Shown one piece after another: positions 29,802 through 29,905 of a stretch of 29,905 nt of DNA. The notes beneath the pieces are model-generated. The model made no database searches. It saw only the letters and a program-made list of their open reading frames with translations, and was not told the DNA's origin. This DNA comes from a virus. The stretch is taken from the IMG/VR virus record IMGVR_UViG_3300037189_030413, positions 1 through 29,905 of that record. The stretch is one strand, 5' to 3'. Position 1 is the stretch's first letter. Each line of letters begins with the position of its first letter. A program made the translations under genes and the position numbers.

Positions 29802-29905
29802 TAGTTCCTCAACATGTAGGCGACCATGGTGGCCTCCTTGAAAGTGACTGAGGCGAGCACTGCCGCGGTGTCGAGTTTCGCCCTCAGCTCAACGGCCTTG
29901 ATACC
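29801..29905 (-). CDS. Join-spanning fibre-like protein, C-terminal end (second copy of overlap)
   Basis: This is the end of the gene listed at 1-711. Bases 29905-29819 repeat 87-1 and encode the same residues; the new part is 29818-29801, encoding YMLRN and the stop. The stop shares one base with the start of the 254-aa gene (TAATG). Counted once on the circle, the gene is 729 bases including the stop codon. Confidence 0.85.
   Translation of the reverse strand, partial: GIKAVELRAKLDTAAVLASVTFKEATMVAYMLRN
29819..29905. repeat. Terminal direct repeat, right copy (circular overlap)
   Basis: Exact copy of 1-87. See the left copy for interpretation as circular closure. Confidence 0.93.

Noticed and set aside
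1-29905. Prophage/temperate lifestyle (integrase, att site, CI-like repressor)
   Set aside because: No recombinase catalytic pattern, clear helix-turn-helix repressor or tRNA-derived att core could be identified.

Overview
The window is almost certainly one complete, circularly closed phage genome. The first 87 bases recur exactly as the last 87 (1-87 = 29819-29905), and one gene reads uninterrupted across the join, so the unique length is 29,818 bp. The gene set is that of a short-tailed (podovirus-like) tailed phage: small and large terminase, portal, scaffold-like protein, HK97-type capsid protein, decoration-like protein, T7 gp11-like tail adaptor, gp12/P22 gp10-like tail nozzle, several fibre-type proteins, three internal (ejection-type) virion proteins including one of 1791 residues, and a lysis cassette. 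The host cannot be named from the sequence. Starts are preceded by ordinary GGAGG-type ribosome sites and promoters look sigma70-like, so a bacterial host polymerase is expected.

Layout. About 26 kb is one minus-strand late block. It starts at the terminase genes (12817), runs leftward to base 1, crosses the join to 29.8 kb, and continues down to 16714. Genes inside it overlap by TAATG, TGATG or ATGA, or sit a few bases apart. Its order is: packaging and head genes (12.8-5.3 kb), tail adaptor and nozzle (5.2-1.5 kb), three similar fibre-like proteins (1.46 kb through the join to 29.0 kb), internal virion proteins (29.0-20.4 kb), basic proteins (20.3-19.7 kb), fibre/adhesin genes (19.7-18.3 kb), and lysis genes (18.0-17.0 kb).

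The remaining ~3.9 kb (12.8-16.7 kb) is the accessory/regulatory part. Five small plus-strand genes (13008-14426) each follow their own promoter. These promoters share a -35, an exact 17-bp spacer and a -10, and most carry a CCA-N4/5-TGG inverted repeat inside the spacer. A two-gene minus-strand unit (15359-14628) has the same kind of promoter, and a PD-(D/E)XK nuclease gene lies at 15507-15962.

The most striking element is 16069-16710. This is ~640 bases with no credible gene, fronted by a TATATT promoter, packed with hairpins and closed by a 12-bp-stem terminator. It is best read as a large structured non-coding RNA, comparable in size and phage setting to the GOLLD and ROOL RNAs, although membership of either family was not tested.

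The genome has no recognisable polymerase, primase, helicase, ligase, integrase or repressor. If the circle is complete, replication must rely on host machinery or on the unrecognised small genes.
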